Positions 45,706 through 47,379 of a stretch of 47,379 nt of DNA are shown piece after piece. The position numbers and the translations under genes are program-made. Each line of letters begins with the position of its first letter. Position 1 is the first letter of the stretch. The notes beneath the pieces were generated by a model that saw only the letters and a program-made list of their open reading frames with translations, was not told the origin of the DNA and made no database searches. The stretch lies in the NCBI GenBank assembly GCA_944324795.1, contig CALUXR010000014.1, positions 1 through 47,379 of the forward strand, in the 5' to 3' direction. The DNA is from an uncultured Acholeplasmatales bacterium. Its GTDB lineage: Bacteria > Bacillota_I > Bacilli_A > Acholeplasmatales > Anaeroplasmataceae.

Positions 45706-46634
45706 CCTTCAATCTTATCTAAATAATCATCTATTTTCATCAATTCATTATTAAAAGTTCTAACATCACTAAAATTAGATAATTTAGCCATAAAACACTT
45801 TTTATCCTTATAGATTTTTTTACTTAAAATAATTATAGATTTAGGCTTACTTACAAACATATTATCCGGTAATTCAATTAAACCTGTAATTGAACCTTTA
45901 GTAATTAATTCTTTTTTAAAAGCTTTGTCATGATCGTAATCAAAAAAATCATTATTAATAAGACCTATAATATAACCATTATCATTTAACATATCTAAAT
46001 AATGTAAAATCCATTTATATGGTAAGTAATCTTCTTTATTTTTTATAACATTAGGCATATCAAAAACTACAAAATCCATATTTGAACATCTAAAATTAAG
46101 TGTATCTTCAAGATGTAGTTCAACATTTGTCTCTATTAAATCAGCAAACACTTTACAAATTTTAATCATATACTCATTATGATCACAGCCATATAAATTA
46201 AGATTAATTGCTAAATAATTACTGATTGTAAACAACATATTACCAGAGCCAATTAAAGGATCACAAATATTTAAGGATTTAGATTTGTTTAATTTACTAA
46301 TAAAATAGCTCATCAACATTCCTATTGTGTCTGGAGTAGTTAAGCCGTTTTGAAAATTCATTTCTTTAATTCCTTTTAAGATTTGAGCTTGCATGGCCTT
46401 CCTAATTTCTTCTGTTGTAAAATCTTTATCATATAAAGGTTTATAAATGTCAGCTAATTTATCTACATCTTCCTTATCTAAATCATTTAAAACTTCACCA
46501 GCTAAAATATTTTTAGCTGTTAATATTATTAATTCTATATAATTTTTATGTAATTTATCATATAAAAAACTACATGATTCATCAAATACATCATAAAAGA
46601 CTTCTAAATTATCTGTTATATTATTATTTTGCAT
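45702..46634 (-). CDS. ytxK: YtxK-like class I methyltransferase with altered catalytic motif
   Basis: 310 residues with the fold of N6-adenine DNA methyltransferases: LTTPDTIGMLMSYF (98-111), the SAM motif DPLIGSGN (125-132), LYGCDHNE (147-154). The catalytic NPPY/DPPY position reads DMPN (192-195), so base methylation is doubtful. The N-terminal 90 residues are helical. Bacillus YtxK is located just upstream of ackA and is similar. A GGAGG site precedes the ATG. It is coupled to the lipoprotein gene. The gene symbol reflects synteny plus similarity; the function is not known. Confidence 0.72.
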   Translation of the reverse strand: MQNNNITDNLEVFYDVFDESCSFLYDKLHKNYIELIILTAKNILAGEVLNDLDKEDVDKLADIYKPLYDKDFTTEEIRKAMQAQILKGIKEMNFQNGLTTPDTIGMLMSYFISKLNKSKSLNICDPLIGSGNMLFTISNYLAINLNLYGCDHNEYMIKICKVFADLIETNVELHLEDTLNFRCSNMDFVVFDMPNVIKNKEDYLPYKWILHYLDMLNDNGYIIGLINNDFFDYDHDKAFKKELITKGSITGLIELPDNMFVSKPKSIIILSKKIYKDKKCFMAKLSNFSDVRTFNNELMKIDDYLDKIEG

Positions 46635-46839
46635 AACATGCCTCCAAAATTAAAGTATTTAAACAATATTGATTATAGCAAATCAAAAAAACAAAGTAAA
46701 GAAAACTAAAAATGTATCACAATATATAATGTAATAATTAATCATAAATAAAAATGATTTTTATAGCTTAATGTTATTGATTAAATAGCAGAATTTACTT
46801 TTACAATTAAGAATTTTTTAAAAAAATAAAAAAAAAGTG

Positions 46840-46867
46840 TTGACTTTATAAAACAATAGTGTATAAT
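46840..46867 (+). promoter_or_regulatory. Promoter of tRNA-Glu(UUC)
   Basis: TTGACT (46840-46845), 16 bases, TATAAT (46862-46867), 37 bases before the tRNA. Confidence 0.75.
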
Positions 46868-46904
46868 TACACATGCGCGTTTGAGTGCGCTTAATCTTAT
46901 AGAT

Positions 46905-46980
46905 GGCCCGTTGGTGAAATGGTTAACACACATGCCTTTCACGCATGCATTTGTGGGTTCGAACCCCGCACGGGTCACCA
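46905..46980 (+). tRNA. tRNA-Glu (anticodon UUC)
   Basis: A complete cloverleaf: acceptor GGCCCGT with ACGGGTC, anticodon stem CATGC/GCATG with loop CTTTCAC (anticodon UUC), T-stem with TTCGAAC, encoded CCA. With the CUC tRNA it covers both Glu codons. Confidence 0.95.
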
Positions 46981-47067
46981 TTAAAAATTCTGTTTATCTT
47001 AATATTACTAATTTTATTCGTTTTATTAAGAAAGCATTAATCTAATAGAAATAAAATTTTAAAATTT

Positions 47068-47106
47068 GTGATAGTCTTAAAATAAAATTTGACTATCACT
47101 TTTTTA
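47068..47106 (+). terminator. Terminator downstream of tRNA-Glu(UUC)
   Basis: Nine-bp stem GTGATAGTC/GACTATCAC (47068-47076 with 47091-47099) and T7. Confidence 0.85.
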
Positions 47107-47174
47107 TTTTTAAATTTTAGTTTACAAAAAATAATTAAAAACAGCCAATAATAGCATCATTTTTAAGGTTTTTA

Positions 47175-47196
47175 CGTAAACTTTTGCGTAAACTTT
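47175..47196. repeat. Tandem CGTAAACTTT repeat
   Basis: Two copies of CGTAAACTTT, 12 bases apart, 60-80 bases before the small ORF at 47255; operator-like, unproven. Confidence 0.3.
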
Positions 47197-47254
47197 CACA
47201 TTTTCTTCTCCCTAATTTAATACTATAATTAAGATAGTAAAGGAGGAAAATTAT

Positions 47255-47308
47255 ATGAAAGATATTAAAAAATATATTAAAAGTTCTAAAAATGGTTATT
47301 ATTGTTAA
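47255..47308 (+). pseudogene. Start of a gene cut by an IS end
   Basis: A strong AAGGAGG site and ATG lead a 17-codon frame (MKDIKKYIKSSKNGYYC) that stops exactly where the IS-like terminus begins. It is probably the 5' end of a longer gene interrupted by the element. Confidence 0.45.
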
Positions 47309-47379
47309 TGTCAATAGAAAAATGTACAAATCGGCTAATATAAGAATGTACAATTTATAATTATTAAATATTACTTAAT
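47309..47379. mobile_element. Terminus of a second IS21-like element, running off the window
   Basis: TGTCAATAGAAAAATGTACA closely resembles the terminus of the IS21 element at 38023 (TGTCAACAAAAAAATGTAG). A second AGAATGTACA lies about 30 bases inside, as the repeated inner sites of IS21 ends would. Confidence 0.5.

Noticed and set aside
47135-47353. 72-codon minus-strand hydrophobic ORF at the right edge
   Set aside because: AT-rich artefact across the operator repeats and the IS end; no ribosome site.
1-47379. CRISPR array, rRNA operon, prophage structural genes or secondary-metabolite cluster
   Set aside because: No regularly spaced repeats, rRNA sequence, capsid/tail genes or biosynthetic cluster were seen on either strand.

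Overview
This is about 47 kb of very AT-rich DNA from a low-GC Gram-positive bacterium. A full-length PolC-type replicative polymerase, a yybP-ykoY-type manganese riboswitch, catabolite-response (cre) boxes, a ytxK-ackA gene pair and lrgAB point to the class Bacilli. The gene content best fits an uncultured, host-associated fermentative lineage near the Erysipelotrichia/Mollicutes/RF39 border. That placement is inference. UGA acts as a stop (rlmD ends in TGA), so this is not the Mycoplasma code. Nearly all genes lie on the minus strand. The exceptions are two tRNAs, an IS21-family element and a gene remnant beside it, a candidate non-coding RNA, and a truncated ORF at the right edge.

Left edge (1-2.2 kb): a decayed serine recombinase and a Fic AMP-transferase gene, bracketed by an imperfect direct repeat at the 3' end of rlmD. 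Core block (2.2-23.3 kb): rlmD-sdaA-uvrB; a Na/Pi cotransporter; rnhA-mtnN-udk-ylmH; a Bax-inhibitor-1 protein; a leuS-like/DUF1189/polC operon; acpP on its own promoter and terminator; and a Mn-riboswitch-controlled P-type ATPase followed by a lipid kinase. The leuS-like gene is the most unusual protein: it keeps the outline of leucyl-tRNA synthetase but has lost both catalytic signatures.

Middle (23.3-33.2 kb): a broken C39-like peptidase lipoprotein and two tandem paralogous lipoproteins; a HEPN-like gene coupled to pyk; tRNA-Thr; trxA; gdhA; a structured non-coding RNA candidate with a cre box in its promoter; a cation/proton antiporter with a hairpin leader; then GrpB and macro-domain proteins.

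Accessory island (33.3-38.5 kb): a 5'-truncated group II intron, a tRNA 2'-phosphotransferase (kptA) with a frameshifted tail, a small membrane protein, a truncated zinc-ribbon/AP2 protein, an intact IS21-family element and a truncated DUF234 ATPase. The two genes broken at the IS ends are unrelated, so DNA was deleted or rearranged there.

Right part (38.6-47.4 kb): lrgAB with its own promoter, a cre-like box and an upstream 23-codon ORF; tRNA-Glu(CUC); an IclR-domain fragment; nitroreductase-gltX-map; ackA; a lipoprotein; a ytxK-like methyltransferase; and tRNA-Glu(UUC). The window ends inside what looks like a second IS21-type terminus that cuts a small ORF. Metabolically the window suggests a fermenter that makes acetate (ackA) and pyruvate (pyk, sdaA, pyruvate-linked lrgAB) and controls these with CcpA.
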